Assembly (NCBI GenBank): GCA_035316325.1
Contig: DATHJB010000212.1
Span: 85,965 to 149,964 of the forward strand
DNA: 64,000 nucleotides
Direction of reading: 5' to 3'
From: Acidimicrobiales bacterium
Lineage (GTDB): Bacteria > Actinomycetota > Acidimicrobiia > Acidimicrobiales > VFJN01
How positions within the stretch are numbered: the stretch's first letter is position 1; each line of letters begins with the position of its first letter. The notes beneath the pieces were generated by a model. The model was not told where the DNA came from. It made no database searches and saw nothing but the letters and a program-made list of their open reading frames with translations. Shown here piece after piece: positions 33,967 through 46,410 of the stretch. The translations under genes and the position numbers were made by a program.

Positions 33967-34061
33967 CGGGGAGGCGAGAGTACTTGCTCCCGCACGCCCC
34001 GACAGCAACAGTCTTGTAACGATCGTCGAAAATGCGCGTACTCAGGAAGGCTTTCTCATGA

Positions 34062-38519
<4,458 letters not shown>

Positions 38520-38878
38520 CGACGCGTCTCCTGGGGTGTGGAAGCCGACATGGGCGCCGTTGCCCGGGAGCGCCCCATCCGGAGCGCCGCCAGACTACCC
38601 GACGACCACTGTGGAGGATGCCTCCCATTTCCCCCGCCGCCTCCCCCCGTGCGACCCGCACGACGCTGGGTGAACGGGGGTCGATCGGGGCTCGGATAGC
38701 GAGAGCTCGTCCGATCGGCTTTGGTCAGAAACATCGAAGCTTCATTACCTATCTACAACAGCTAATTGCGGTAGTTCGTTCACAGATGCGACATCTACGC
38801 GTGACAGCGCGTTCCTACGTTCGGTGGCGAATCGGGCCACGCGCCTGACTCTGAACACCTCACGAAAGGAAGTCACGC
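38520..38878. promoter_or_regulatory. Divergent control region between gltB and amt
   Basis: A 359-bp intergenic region. The part nearest amt (about 38715-38785) is clearly AT-richer than the rest of the window and holds candidate promoter words such as TACCTAT and TAATTG. The gltB ribosome site (AGGAG) is at its left end and AAAGGAAG for the amt leader ORF at its right end. Nitrogen regulators such as GlnR would be expected to act here, but I could not find a site matching the GlnR box well enough to place it. Confidence 0.55.
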
Positions 38879-38926
38879 ATGCTCATCATGAGTTTGCCGG
38901 GACTCGGGCGGGAGAGGGGCTCGTGA
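38879..38926 (+). CDS. 15-codon leader ORF coupled to amt
   Basis: ATG at 38879 is preceded at good spacing by AAAGGAAG, the strongest ribosome site in this region. It encodes MLIMSLPGLGRERGS and stops at TGA 38924-38926, whose last base is the first base of the amt start codon (TGATG). The amt start has its own GAGAGGGG inside the leader ORF. This arrangement allows translational coupling. The peptide has no known homologue that I recognise. Confidence 0.55.
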   Translation: MLIMSLPGLGRERGS

Positions 38927-40476
38927 TGCGTCGCAAAGTCCCTGCCGCGCTCGGCTTGGCCGGCGCCCTCGTCCTCGCGTTCCCGGGGGTCGCCTCGGCG
39001 CAGGACGCGGATCCGGTCACGGCCCTGGCGCAGCAGACCAACCTGCTGTGGATCGTCATCGGGGCCGTCCTCGTCATCTTCATGCAGGCCGGCTTCGCCC
39101 TCGTCGAGACGGGGTTCTGCCGGGCCAAGAACGCGGCCCACGTGGTGTCGACGAACTTCGCGATCTTCGGCCTCGGCTTCGTCGCGTTCTTCATCTGCGG
39201 CTACTCGTTCGCCTTCGGCGGCTATTACTACCCGCTGCCCGGCTTCGACTTCGGCTACACGACACCGATCGGCGACGCCCTCATCGGCAGCGGCGACTGG
39301 GTGTTCCTGTGGAAGGGCGGCTTCGCGCTCACGGACCTCGGTAAGGCCGGGAGCTCGGCGGCGGTCGCAGCCTTCTTCCTCTACATGGTGGCCTTCATGG
39401 ACACCACGGCCACGATCCCGACCGGGGCCATGGCCGAGCGGTGGAAGTGGAAGGCGTTCGTCGGCTGGGGCCTGTTCTGCGGCGCCATCTTCTACCCGCT
39501 GTTCGCGGCGTGGACGTGGGGCGGCGGCTGGCTGAGCCAGCTGGGCGACAGCATGGGCCTCGGCTACGGCTACGTCGACTTCGCCGGATCGGGTGTGGTG
39601 CACGCCGTCGGTGGCGCCGCCTCGCTGGCCGGTGCCCTGGTGCTCGGCCCCCGCATCGGCAAGTTCAACAAGGACGGCTCGTCGAACGTCATCCCGGGTC
39701 ACCACATCCCGATGGCGATGCTCGGCTGCTTCATCCTGTTGTTCGGCTGGTTCGGCTTCAACGCCGCCTCGACGCTCGCAGCGACCGAGGTCCGGTTCGC
39801 CTTCGTGGCGGCCAACACCGCGCTGGCCGCGGCGTTCGGTGCCACGGCGGCGATGTTCTGGACGATGTGGCGGGCCGGCAAGCCGGATCCCGGCATGATG
39901 GTCAACGGCATGCTCGCGGGCCTGGTGGCGATCACCGCACCGTGCGCCTTCGTCCAGCCGTGGGCCGCCGCCGTGATCGGCACCATCGCCGGTGTGCTGG
40001 TGATCCTCGCCTACGGCTTCATCGAGAACAGGCTGAAGGTCGACGACCCGGTGGGCGCTATCGCCGTCCACGGCGTCAACGGCCTCTTCGGTGTGCTCTG
40101 CGTCGGCATCTTCTCCAGCGGCGACTTCGGCGTGGGCTGGAACTTCCTGGATCCGACCGCCGATGTGATGGCCAAGGACGGGGACCCCGGCGTGACCGGC
40201 ATCCTCTACGACACCTCGCTGGGTGCGAAGCAGCTGGCCGCCCAGGCCATCGGCGTTGCGGTCATCGTCCTGGTCCTGTTCCCGCTGGCCTACGGCTTCT
40301 TCAAGCTGCAGAACAAGATCATGAAGGGCGGCATCCGCCCGACGGCCGAGGTGGAGATCGCCGGCATGGACATGCCCGAGATGGGTGCAGTCGCCTATCC
40401 CGAGTTCAACCTGCTGCCGGACGTCACCACGGCCAACGGTGCCACGGAAGAGGAGACCGAACCCGTCGCTACCTGA
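38926..40476 (+). CDS. amt: Ammonium transporter
   Basis: Inner-membrane ammonium channel of the Amt/MEP/Rh family, 516 residues. A cleavable signal-type N-terminus (LGLAGALVLAFPGVASA) precedes the mature chain, as in many Amt proteins. About eleven helices follow, with the signatures FVAFFICGYSFAFGG, DFAGSGVVHAVGGAASLAGA (pore His) and AVHGVNGLFGVLCVG (second pore His). The C-terminal tail is acidic. The ATG at 38926 overlaps the stop of a leader ORF. No glnK gene follows; instead, after a strong hairpin, comes the antiporter-GlnD-like gene. gltB diverges upstream, making this a nitrogen-assimilation locus. Confidence 0.95.
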   Translation: MRRKVPAALGLAGALVLAFPGVASAQDADPVTALAQQTNLLWIVIGAVLVIFMQAGFALVETGFCRAKNAAHVVSTNFAIFGLGFVAFFICGYSFAFGGYYYPLPGFDFGYTTPIGDALIGSGDWVFLWKGGFALTDLGKAGSSAAVAAFFLYMVAFMDTTATIPTGAMAERWKWKAFVGWGLFCGAIFYPLFAAWTWGGGWLSQLGDSMGLGYGYVDFAGSGVVHAVGGAASLAGALVLGPRIGKFNKDGSSNVIPGHHIPMAMLGCFILLFGWFGFNAASTLAATEVRFAFVAANTALAAAFGATAAMFWTMWRAGKPDPGMMVNGMLAGLVAITAPCAFVQPWAAAVIGTIAGVLVILAYGFIENRLKVDDPVGAIAVHGVNGLFGVLCVGIFSSGDFGVGWNFLDPTADVMAKDGDPGVTGILYDTSLGAKQLAAQAIGVAVIVLVLFPLAYGFFKLQNKIMKGGIRPTAEVEIAGMDMPEMGAVAYPEFNLLPDVTTANGATEEETEPVAT

Positions 40477-40521
40477 CGGATCGGAGGTACAGGGTCGACA
40501 GCGTGGTCTGACCTTGGGAAT

Positions 40522-40555
40522 CCGGGTGGGCACGGGTTGCGCCGTGCCCACCCGG
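40522..40555 (+). terminator. Hairpin after amt
   Basis: CCGGGTGGGCACGG (40522-40535) pairs perfectly with CCGTGCCCACCCGG (40542-40555) around a 6-nt loop. No T-run follows, so it may be a partial terminator or RNA-stability element that lets some transcripts continue into the antiporter gene 28 bp later. Confidence 0.65.
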
Positions 40556-40583
40556 CTCATGTACGGGCCACGGCGGGGAGAGC

Positions 40584-43307
40584 ATGGACATAGCAACCGT
40601 CCTCACGGACATCCTGGTGGTGCTGGCCGCAGCGAAGTTCGCGGCCGAGATCGCGGAGCGGATCGGCGTCCCCGCCGTGGTCGGCGAGATCCTGGCCGGC
40701 GTCCTGGTCGGGCCCTCGCTGCTGGGCCTGGTGGGCGACTCCGACGAGGTGCTGCGCACGCTCGGGGAGATCGGGGTCATCCTGCTCCTGCTCGAGGTCG
40801 GGATGGAGATGGACCTCGGCGAGCTGGGACGGGTGGGCCGGGCGTCGATGCTGGTCGCCACCGTGGGGGTGGTCGTCCCGATGGCGCTGGGGATCGGCGC
40901 CATGCAGATCATCGGGACCGACGGTGAGACCGCGCTGTTCGTCGGCGCCGCGCTCACCGCCACCAGCGTGGGGATCACCGCCCGGGTGTTCGGCGACCTG
41001 AGAGCCCTGGCGACCACCGAGGCGCGCACCGTGCTGGGCGCCGCGGTGGCCGACGACGTGATGGGCCTGGTCGTGCTCACCGTGGTGGTGCGCCTGGTCA
41101 CCGAGGGCTCGGTCTCCGCGCTGTCGGTGGCGGGGATCGTCGCCGTCGCCGTCGGGTTCATCGTGGTCGGCGGGGCGGTCGGGCTGCGGATCACCGCGCC
41201 GCTGTTCGGGCTGATCGAGCGGTGGTCGCGCTCGACGGGGACGATGGTCGCCCTCGCCCTGGCGTTCACGCTGGCCTTCGCCCGGCTGGCCGACGCCGCC
41301 CGCCTGGCACCGATCATCGGGGCGTTCCTGGCCGGCATCGCCCTGAGCCGAGCGGCCCAGTCGCACGTCATCCGGCGGGAGCTGACCCCGGTCGGCCACC
41401 TGTTCATCCCGGTCTTCTTCCTGCAGATCGGCATCGACGCCGAGATCGACGCCTTCACCCGGCCCGAGGTGCTGCGGGACGCCGCCCTGCTGCTGGTGGC
41501 GGCGGTGGTCGGCAAGATGGTCTCGCCGCTGGGCGCCATCGGGTCGCCGGGCGACAAGCTGCTGATCGGCCTCGGGATGCTGCCCCGGGGCGAGGTCGGC
41601 CTCATCTTCGCCACCATCGGCCTGCAGACCGGCGTGATCGGCGACGACCTCTACGCGGCGCTGCTGCTGGTCGTGCTGGTCACCACCCTGGCCACGCCGC
41701 AGCTGCTCAAGATCCGCTACGGCCGCCTCCACGCCGCGGCCCGCGCCGCCGGCGAATCGGATGCGGTCGCCACCCGGCCACCCGGGGGGTGGCTCCGGCT
41801 GGAGGGCGACGAGCTCGTCCTGGCAGTCGTCCCGCCCCAGGCCGCGGCCCTGTCGATCTCGCTCGACGCCGCCCGGCGGGTGGGCCGCAACCGGCCGTCG
41901 GACGAGCTGCTCGACTGGCTGTCGGCGGCGTTCGCGGCCGACGACGTCCGGGTGGAGTGGACGCCCGAGGACCTCGACGACCTCCTCCACGTCGTCGAGC
42001 GGGGGCACGCCCGGTCGTGGCGGTTCCTCGACTCGGTCGGGATGCTCGACCGGGCCCTGCCGCCGCTGGCCGAGGGGATCCGGGCCCGCGACACGGGGAC
42101 CTTCTCGATCGACCCCCTGGAGAGCCACAGCTTCGTGGCCCTGGAGCGCCTGCGGACCCTCGACGCCGACGATCCGATCTCCATCGAGGCCGACCACGTC
42201 GAGCACCGCGACCGGCTCCTGCTGGCGATGCTGCTCGCCGAGGGGCTGGAGGCCCACCGCGACCCGGTCGACGCCGCCGAGCGCCTGACCGCCCGCCTCG
42301 GGCTCGGCGCCAAGGCGCAGTCCGACGTGGCCGCCCTGGTCGGTGACCGGGAGCTGCTGTGGGCGGCGGCGCACCGCACCGCAGGGCTCAGCGAGGCGGC
42401 GGTCGTGCCGCTGGCCACCCACCTCGCCACGCCCGAGCGCGCCCGCGCCCTCTACGTCCTCACCGCATTGCGCAACGCCGACAGGGAGCGCTGGGAGCTG
42501 GCCCGCCTGCGGGAGCTGCACGACCTGGTCCAGACGGTGCTGGCCGACGACACGCTGGCCGGCACCGCGGCCCGCGACCTGGTCGACCGGCACCGGGCCG
42601 CCGCGCTGTCGCTGGTCGGTCTCGACGAGGCCCAGCGGGCACGCCTCGAGACCGCGCCCCGGTCGCACCTCCTGCGCGCGGAGCCGGCGGCGCTGGCCCG
42701 GCACGCGGGGCTGCTGCGGACCGTGCCGGCCCCGGGCACCGTGCGGGTCGCGGTCACACCGGCGTCCGACTGCACCTGGGTGGACGTCGCCGCCCGCGAC
42801 CGCCACGGCCTGCTGGCCGCCACCACCGGGGCGCTGGCCGATCTCGACCTGGGGATCAGCCACGCCGGGGTCGCCACCTGGCCCGACGGCGCCGCGCTGG
42901 AGTCGTTCTGCGTCCAGGCTGCCGGGGTCCCCGACGCGGAGGTGCTGCAGGCGGCCGTCGAGGCCGCGCTGGACGAGGAGCTCAGCAGCCCACCACTGCC
43001 CGAGGCCCGGGTGTCGTTCGACCGCCACGCCTCTCCATGGCACACCGCCTGCGAGGTCGACGCCCCCGACAAGCCCCGGCTGCTGCACCAGCTCGCCACC
43101 GCGTTCGCGGCGGCGGACGTCGACGTCGCGTCGGCCACGATCGCCGGCCACGACGGCCGGGCGCACGACACGTTCCTGCTCCACGGCCCCGACGGCAACA
43201 AGCTCGACGCCGACGACGAAGCCGCGATCCGGCGCTTCGTCAGCGGCGGGGTGACGGCGCGGCGCCGCTGGCTGCGGAGCCCGGCCTACTCCGTGGCGGT
43301 CAGCTGA
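40584..43307 (+). CDS. CPA2-type cation/proton antiporter fused to a GlnD-like HD/ACT-ACT module
   Basis: 907 residues. Residues 1-~390 form a CPA2-type antiporter with about twelve helices, VVGEILAGVLVGPSLLG in the first ones and the ion-binding pair Asp157-Asp158 in AVADDVMGL, as in electrogenic exchangers. After a ~90-residue linker, ~477-655 resembles the region of GlnD that carries the HD domain, but LLLAMLLAEGLEAHRD stands where the metal-binding LLHDIGKG motif is expected. Two ACT domains follow: ~720-785 with ARDRHGLLAATTGAL, and ~808-885 with DAPDKPRLLHQLATAF and HDTFLLHGPDGNKL, matching the last GlnD domain. The GlnD nucleotidyltransferase is absent. GlnD ACT domains sense glutamine, so nitrogen-gated ion exchange is proposed. 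ATG at 40584 with GGGGAGA upstream. Confidence 0.85.
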   Translation: MDIATVLTDILVVLAAAKFAAEIAERIGVPAVVGEILAGVLVGPSLLGLVGDSDEVLRTLGEIGVILLLLEVGMEMDLGELGRVGRASMLVATVGVVVPMALGIGAMQIIGTDGETALFVGAALTATSVGITARVFGDLRALATTEARTVLGAAVADDVMGLVVLTVVVRLVTEGSVSALSVAGIVAVAVGFIVVGGAVGLRITAPLFGLIERWSRSTGTMVALALAFTLAFARLADAARLAPIIGAFLAGIALSRAAQSHVIRRELTPVGHLFIPVFFLQIGIDAEIDAFTRPEVLRDAALLLVAAVVGKMVSPLGAIGSPGDKLLIGLGMLPRGEVGLIFATIGLQTGVIGDDLYAALLLVVLVTTLATPQLLKIRYGRLHAAARAAGESDAVATRPPGGWLRLEGDELVLAVVPPQAAALSISLDAARRVGRNRPSDELLDWLSAAFAADDVRVEWTPEDLDDLLHVVERGHARSWRFLDSVGMLDRALPPLAEGIRARDTGTFSIDPLESHSFVALERLRTLDADDPISIEADHVEHRDRLLLAMLLAEGLEAHRDPVDAAERLTARLGLGAKAQSDVAALVGDRELLWAAAHRTAGLSEAAVVPLATHLATPERARALYVLTALRNADRERWELARLRELHDLVQTVLADDTLAGTAARDLVDRHRAAALSLVGLDEAQRARLETAPRSHLLRAEPAALARHAGLLRTVPAPGTVRVAVTPASDCTWVDVAARDRHGLLAATTGALADLDLGISHAGVATWPDGAALESFCVQAAGVPDAEVLQAAVEAALDEELSSPPLPEARVSFDRHASPWHTACEVDAPDKPRLLHQLATAFAAADVDVASATIAGHDGRAHDTFLLHGPDGNKLDADDEAAIRRFVSGGVTARRRWLRSPAYSVAVS

Positions 43308-43845
43308 CCGGGGGCGTGCCCATCTCGACGTGGTCGAGCAGGAAGCCCGCCCCGGGGACGGTGTGGACCTGCACGCCCAGCGGGGCGACCCGCCGTCGCA
43401 GCCGCTTGACGACGCCGTCGATCGCCCGCTCGTCGACCGGGAGGCCGGTCGGCCAGCCGGCGTCCGTCAGCGCCGCCCGGCGGACCACCTCGCCCGGGCG
43501 GGCCAGGAGCTGGGCGAACACCCGGGCCTCCAGCGGCGGCAGGGCCACCCAGCGCCCGTCGCGGTGCAGCACGTCGTCGCCGTCGAGCACCAGGCCTGTC
43601 GCCCGCGGGGCCACGTGGCGGGCCCGCTCCACCAGCGTGTCGCTGCGCACGGCCAGTTCGTCAGGGTCCAACGGCAGGCGGATCCAGTCCTCCAGCTCGT
43701 CGTCGTCCAGCGGGGGCTCCTCCCCGGCACCGACGAGGAGCAGCCGGGGGAGCCGGGCGGCCGCCAGCCGGCGGCGGGACGACGCGTCCTCGGGCCAGCG
43801 CAGGAGCGCCACGGCGGGGGCAAGGTCGGCGGCGTGGCTGGTCAC
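43300..43845 (-). CDS. Winged-helix (OmpR/PhoB-type) DNA-binding protein with degenerate receiver region
   Basis: A 181-residue protein. The C-terminal ~95 residues are an OmpR-type winged helix (LPPLEARVFAQLLARPGEVV, DERAIDGVVKRLRRRV, VHTVPGAGFLLD). The N-terminal ~80 residues look like a shrunken response-regulator receiver without the phospho-acceptor Asp or the acidic pair, so control by phosphorylation is unlikely. Its 3' end overlaps the antiporter gene by 8 bp on the opposite strand. Target genes unknown; the antiporter is a candidate. Confidence 0.8.
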   Translation of the reverse strand: MTSHAADLAPAVALLRWPEDASSRRRLAAARLPRLLLVGAGEEPPLDDDELEDWIRLPLDPDELAVRSDTLVERARHVAPRATGLVLDGDDVLHRDGRWVALPPLEARVFAQLLARPGEVVRRAALTDAGWPTGLPVDERAIDGVVKRLRRRVAPLGVQVHTVPGAGFLLDHVEMGTPPVS

Positions 43846-43929
43846 TGGGGCCGAGGGTACGGACGGCTCGTTTCGTCACCGTGCAACGCGCATTACCGAA
43901 GTGCTGCACGTTCCTGACCCGTTGCTGAA

Positions 43930-45807
43930 CTAGCCCGCGTCGGGTGGGGCGACGAAGACCGCGGTGGGCAGGCCGAGGTCCATCAGCGCGCTGATCTCGG
44001 TGCTGATCTCCGGCGGGGTGCGGGGGTCGATGCCGACGCGGAAGAGGTTCTCGTCGAGCCGGTCGGCCAGGTCGCCGAGGCCCCGGTCCTCCAGCCCGTC
44101 GGCGACCTCGGCGCGCAGGTCGTCGAAGCGGCGCTGCTCGGCGTCGTCCCGGGGCTCGTAGTGGACGGCCTCGACCGCGCCGGGCACGGCCCGCCAGCGC
44201 TCGATGTGCTGCTCGCCGATCACGTAGTTGATGGTGGCGCTGGCGTCGTCGAGGGACCGGACCCGGTGCTCCACCGCTCCGGTGGCGTGCGCCTGGACCA
44301 CGCCGACGTCGAAGCCCTGCCGCTCCAGCTCGAGCAGGAACCCGAAGCCCTGGGAGCCGATCGCCAGCGCGTCCTCGCCCCAGCGCACGAGGTAGCGGCC
44401 GTCCTCACCGCCGCCCGGGAGATCACCCGATCGCAGCTCGGCCACCAGTTCGGGCGTGACCTCCGCCAGGACGGCCGACTCCTCGGCCGCCGGGGGCTCC
44501 ACGAACGCCGAGTCGTAGGTGAACTTGGCGGTGACGGCCACCAGCACGACCACCAGCCCGGCCGTGCCGAAGCGGGTGAGCTCCGCCCGCGGTCGGGGCC
44601 AGGCCCGCACGAACGTCCAGGCCGACGCCAGCAGCGCCAGCGCCACGGTGCCCCACAGCCACAGCACCAGGTAGTACCAGAGCAGGTCGAAGATCCGGCT
44701 GATCGACACCACACCGAGCACCAGCGCCACCGCCACCAGGGCGTGCAGGTTGAGCAGGTCGCGGTAGCCCCGCCGCCAGGCCAGCCACACGGCGGCGCCC
44801 CACACGGCGAGCAGCGCCAGGGCGGGGGCGTTCACGAGGCCGCCGCTCACGGCGTCGCGGCTGCCCTTGTGGCTCTCCAGCAGGTTGGTCACCGAGAGGT
44901 TGGACATCACCACCTCGGCGGCCCGGCGGACACCCACCTCCTCGTTCGACTCCCGGGTGAAGTTCTCCTGGATCAGGGTGAGGTTGCCGCGGTCGCTGGT
45001 GACCTCCTGGATCACCGGCGGCAGCCACAGCACCACCAGCAGGCCGAGCGACGGCAGCACGTAGCGGAGGAGCTTGCGCCGGGAGCCGGCGTCGGGGCCG
45101 GGGTCGGAGCGCCGGCTGACGAGGCGCCAGGCGAGAAGAGCCGCGGTCAGCCCGCCGACACCCACCACCAGACCGAGGTAGGGGATGTGGGTCTGCCCGC
45201 AGAACGAGCCGGCGAACACGGCGACCGGCAGCAGCGCCAGGTCGTCGCACAGCACCGACCACACGGCCAGCAGGAACACCACCCACCACAGCATCGGCAT
45301 GTAGGGGTTCCATGCCTCGGTGAGCCAGTCGGCCGCGTAGGCCCGCATGAGCACCGCCAGCACCACGGTGGCGCCGAGGGCCGCGTAGGGCCCGCCCCGC
45401 CGGTGGGCGATCCACACGGCGACGCCCATGGCCAGCAGGTTGAGCGACGCGGCGGCGGCCTGCAGCGCCCAGGCCGTTCGGCCGAACAGGGTGTAGAAGG
45501 GTGCCAGCGACCAGAAGCTCAGCGGGCCGGGGTGGCTGCCCTGCAGGCCGTCGTCGCCGTTGATGCGACCGGCGAGGCCGACGAGCGGCGAGTCACCGGT
45601 GCCGACGTCGCGCACCCGCAACTCGGTCTGGGCGAGGTCGAGCAGCGGGTACCAGCGGGGCTGGTGGAGCACGCCGAGCGCCATCGCCAGCGGGATCCCG
45701 CCCGCGACGGCGACGAGCCCCACGACCAACAGGGCCGTGCGTGCCGGGGAAGGAACCTTGGCGCCGGCAGCGTCGTCGGCGGCGACGTCCCCCGCGGCGT
45801 CGGTCAC
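43930..45807 (-). CDS. Polytopic glycosyltransferase-like membrane protein, paralog 1
   Basis: A 625-residue membrane protein with ten or more hydrophobic helices and a ~200-residue C-terminal outer domain. After the first helix the loop reads LLDLAQTELRVRDV, then GSHPGPLSFW and TEAWNPYMPMLWW, a layout typical of GT-C/ArnT-like transferases that use polyprenyl-phosphate sugars at the outer membrane face. It is clearly homologous to the protein at 50305-52068, which shares DxAQxExRVRDV, GSHPGPL, EPWNPRLP-like and QTHIPY segments. GTG start at 45807. It stands alone, divergent from a small membrane protein gene across a palindrome-rich gap. Acceptor and donor unknown. Confidence 0.8.
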   Translation of the reverse strand: MTDAAGDVAADDAAGAKVPSPARTALLVVGLVAVAGGIPLAMALGVLHQPRWYPLLDLAQTELRVRDVGTGDSPLVGLAGRINGDDGLQGSHPGPLSFWSLAPFYTLFGRTAWALQAAAASLNLLAMGVAVWIAHRRGGPYAALGATVVLAVLMRAYAADWLTEAWNPYMPMLWWVVFLLAVWSVLCDDLALLPVAVFAGSFCGQTHIPYLGLVVGVGGLTAALLAWRLVSRRSDPGPDAGSRRKLLRYVLPSLGLLVVLWLPPVIQEVTSDRGNLTLIQENFTRESNEEVGVRRAAEVVMSNLSVTNLLESHKGSRDAVSGGLVNAPALALLAVWGAAVWLAWRRGYRDLLNLHALVAVALVLGVVSISRIFDLLWYYLVLWLWGTVALALLASAWTFVRAWPRPRAELTRFGTAGLVVVLVAVTAKFTYDSAFVEPPAAEESAVLAEVTPELVAELRSGDLPGGGEDGRYLVRWGEDALAIGSQGFGFLLELERQGFDVGVVQAHATGAVEHRVRSLDDASATINYVIGEQHIERWRAVPGAVEAVHYEPRDDAEQRRFDDLRAEVADGLEDRGLGDLADRLDENLFRVGIDPRTPPEISTEISALMDLGLPTAVFVAPPDAG

Positions 45808-45879
45808 GTCGATCGTGCCCGTCGAGATGGCCCGACCTTAGTCGTGGCCTTCCGTCCGCGAACGAACGGAGCGCGGGCC

Positions 45880-45925
45880 GTCACAACCGACAGGTAGATG
45901 TCACGAACAGCTACCAAGTTGTGAC
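45880..45925. promoter_or_regulatory. Interrupted palindrome in divergent promoter region
   Basis: GTCACAAC (45880-45887) and GTTGTGAC (45918-45925) form a perfect inverted repeat, with an inner pair GGTAG (45893-45897) and CTACC (45911-45915). It lies between the divergent glycosyltransferase-like gene and the small membrane protein gene, so it could be an operator or an RNA hairpin in a long leader. Confidence 0.5.
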
Positions 45926-45969
45926 GTGACGGCTTCCTGTCATTCAGGTCTGAGGGGTAACGCAAGAAT

Positions 45970-46004
45970 CGCAGGCTCACAAACCCCAATTCGGGGCTCC
46001 TGCG
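45970..46004 (+). promoter_or_regulatory. Leader hairpin before the small membrane protein gene
   Basis: CGCAGG (45970-45975) pairs with CCTGCG (45999-46004), with an inner CCCC (45984-45987) and GGGG (45993-45996). It ends just before the GAGGAGG ribosome site of the gene starting at 46020. A structure this close to the ribosome site can modulate translation; no known riboswitch fold was recognised. Confidence 0.45.
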
Positions 46005-46019
46005 AAGAGGAGGTTGAAA

Positions 46020-46361
46020 ATGTACGACTTCGCCATAGTCGCGCTCCTCGCCCTGGCCACGATCAAAGCGGTCGACTTCGTGTGCGACCTGTTCGACGTG
46101 GTCGAGCGGTTCCGCTCCCTGCTGACGTTCATCGCCGGCATCGGGGCCGTGGTATGGCTCGATTTCTCGGTGTTCACGAACTGGAACATCGACATCCGCA
46201 ACGACGACACCGGCGTGTGGCTGACCGGGTTCATGGTGGTCGGTGCCACCATCCCCTGGCGGGCCATCTTCCGCTACCTGACCCACGACCAGGCGACCGG
46301 CGACGAGTCGCTGGGTGAGCGGGGCCACATGCTCCGCGCGGTCGACGCCGACGCCGCCTGA
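46020..46361 (+). CDS. Small membrane protein of unknown function
   Basis: A 113-residue protein with three predicted membrane helices: FAIVALLALATIKAVDFV near the start, LLTFIAGIGAVVWL in the middle and GVWLTGFMVVGATIPWRAIF later. A short charged cytoplasmic tail follows. I do not recognise the family. The ATG at 46020 is 6 nt after an excellent AGGAGG, which makes it better than the in-frame TTG at 46014. Transcription ends at a strong hairpin right after the stop. Confidence 0.75.
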   Translation: MYDFAIVALLALATIKAVDFVCDLFDVVERFRSLLTFIAGIGAVVWLDFSVFTNWNIDIRNDDTGVWLTGFMVVGATIPWRAIFRYLTHDQATGDESLGERGHMLRAVDADAA

Positions 46362-46369
46362 GATCAGTC

Positions 46370-46410
46370 TTTGAAGGGAAACGGCCCGAATAGGGTCGTT
46401 TCCCTTCAAA
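46370..46410. terminator. Bidirectional terminator between convergent genes
   Basis: TTTGAAGGGAAACG (46370-46383) pairs perfectly with CGTTTCCCTTCAAA (46397-46410); four more pairs including one G-T extend it to an 18-bp stem with a 5-nt loop. GTCTTTT follows on the plus strand. The stop codon of the minus-strand SDR gene (46406-46408) lies inside the right arm. Confidence 0.9.

Noticed and set aside
38700..38800. Possible GlnR binding boxes in the amt promoter.
   Set aside because: No pair of half-sites with the expected spacing could be placed convincingly by eye, so only a control region is annotated.
40584..43307. Calling the C-terminal half a functional GlnD uridylyltransferase.
   Set aside because: The nucleotidyltransferase domain is absent and the HD metal-binding motif is not present; only the sensory layout is kept.
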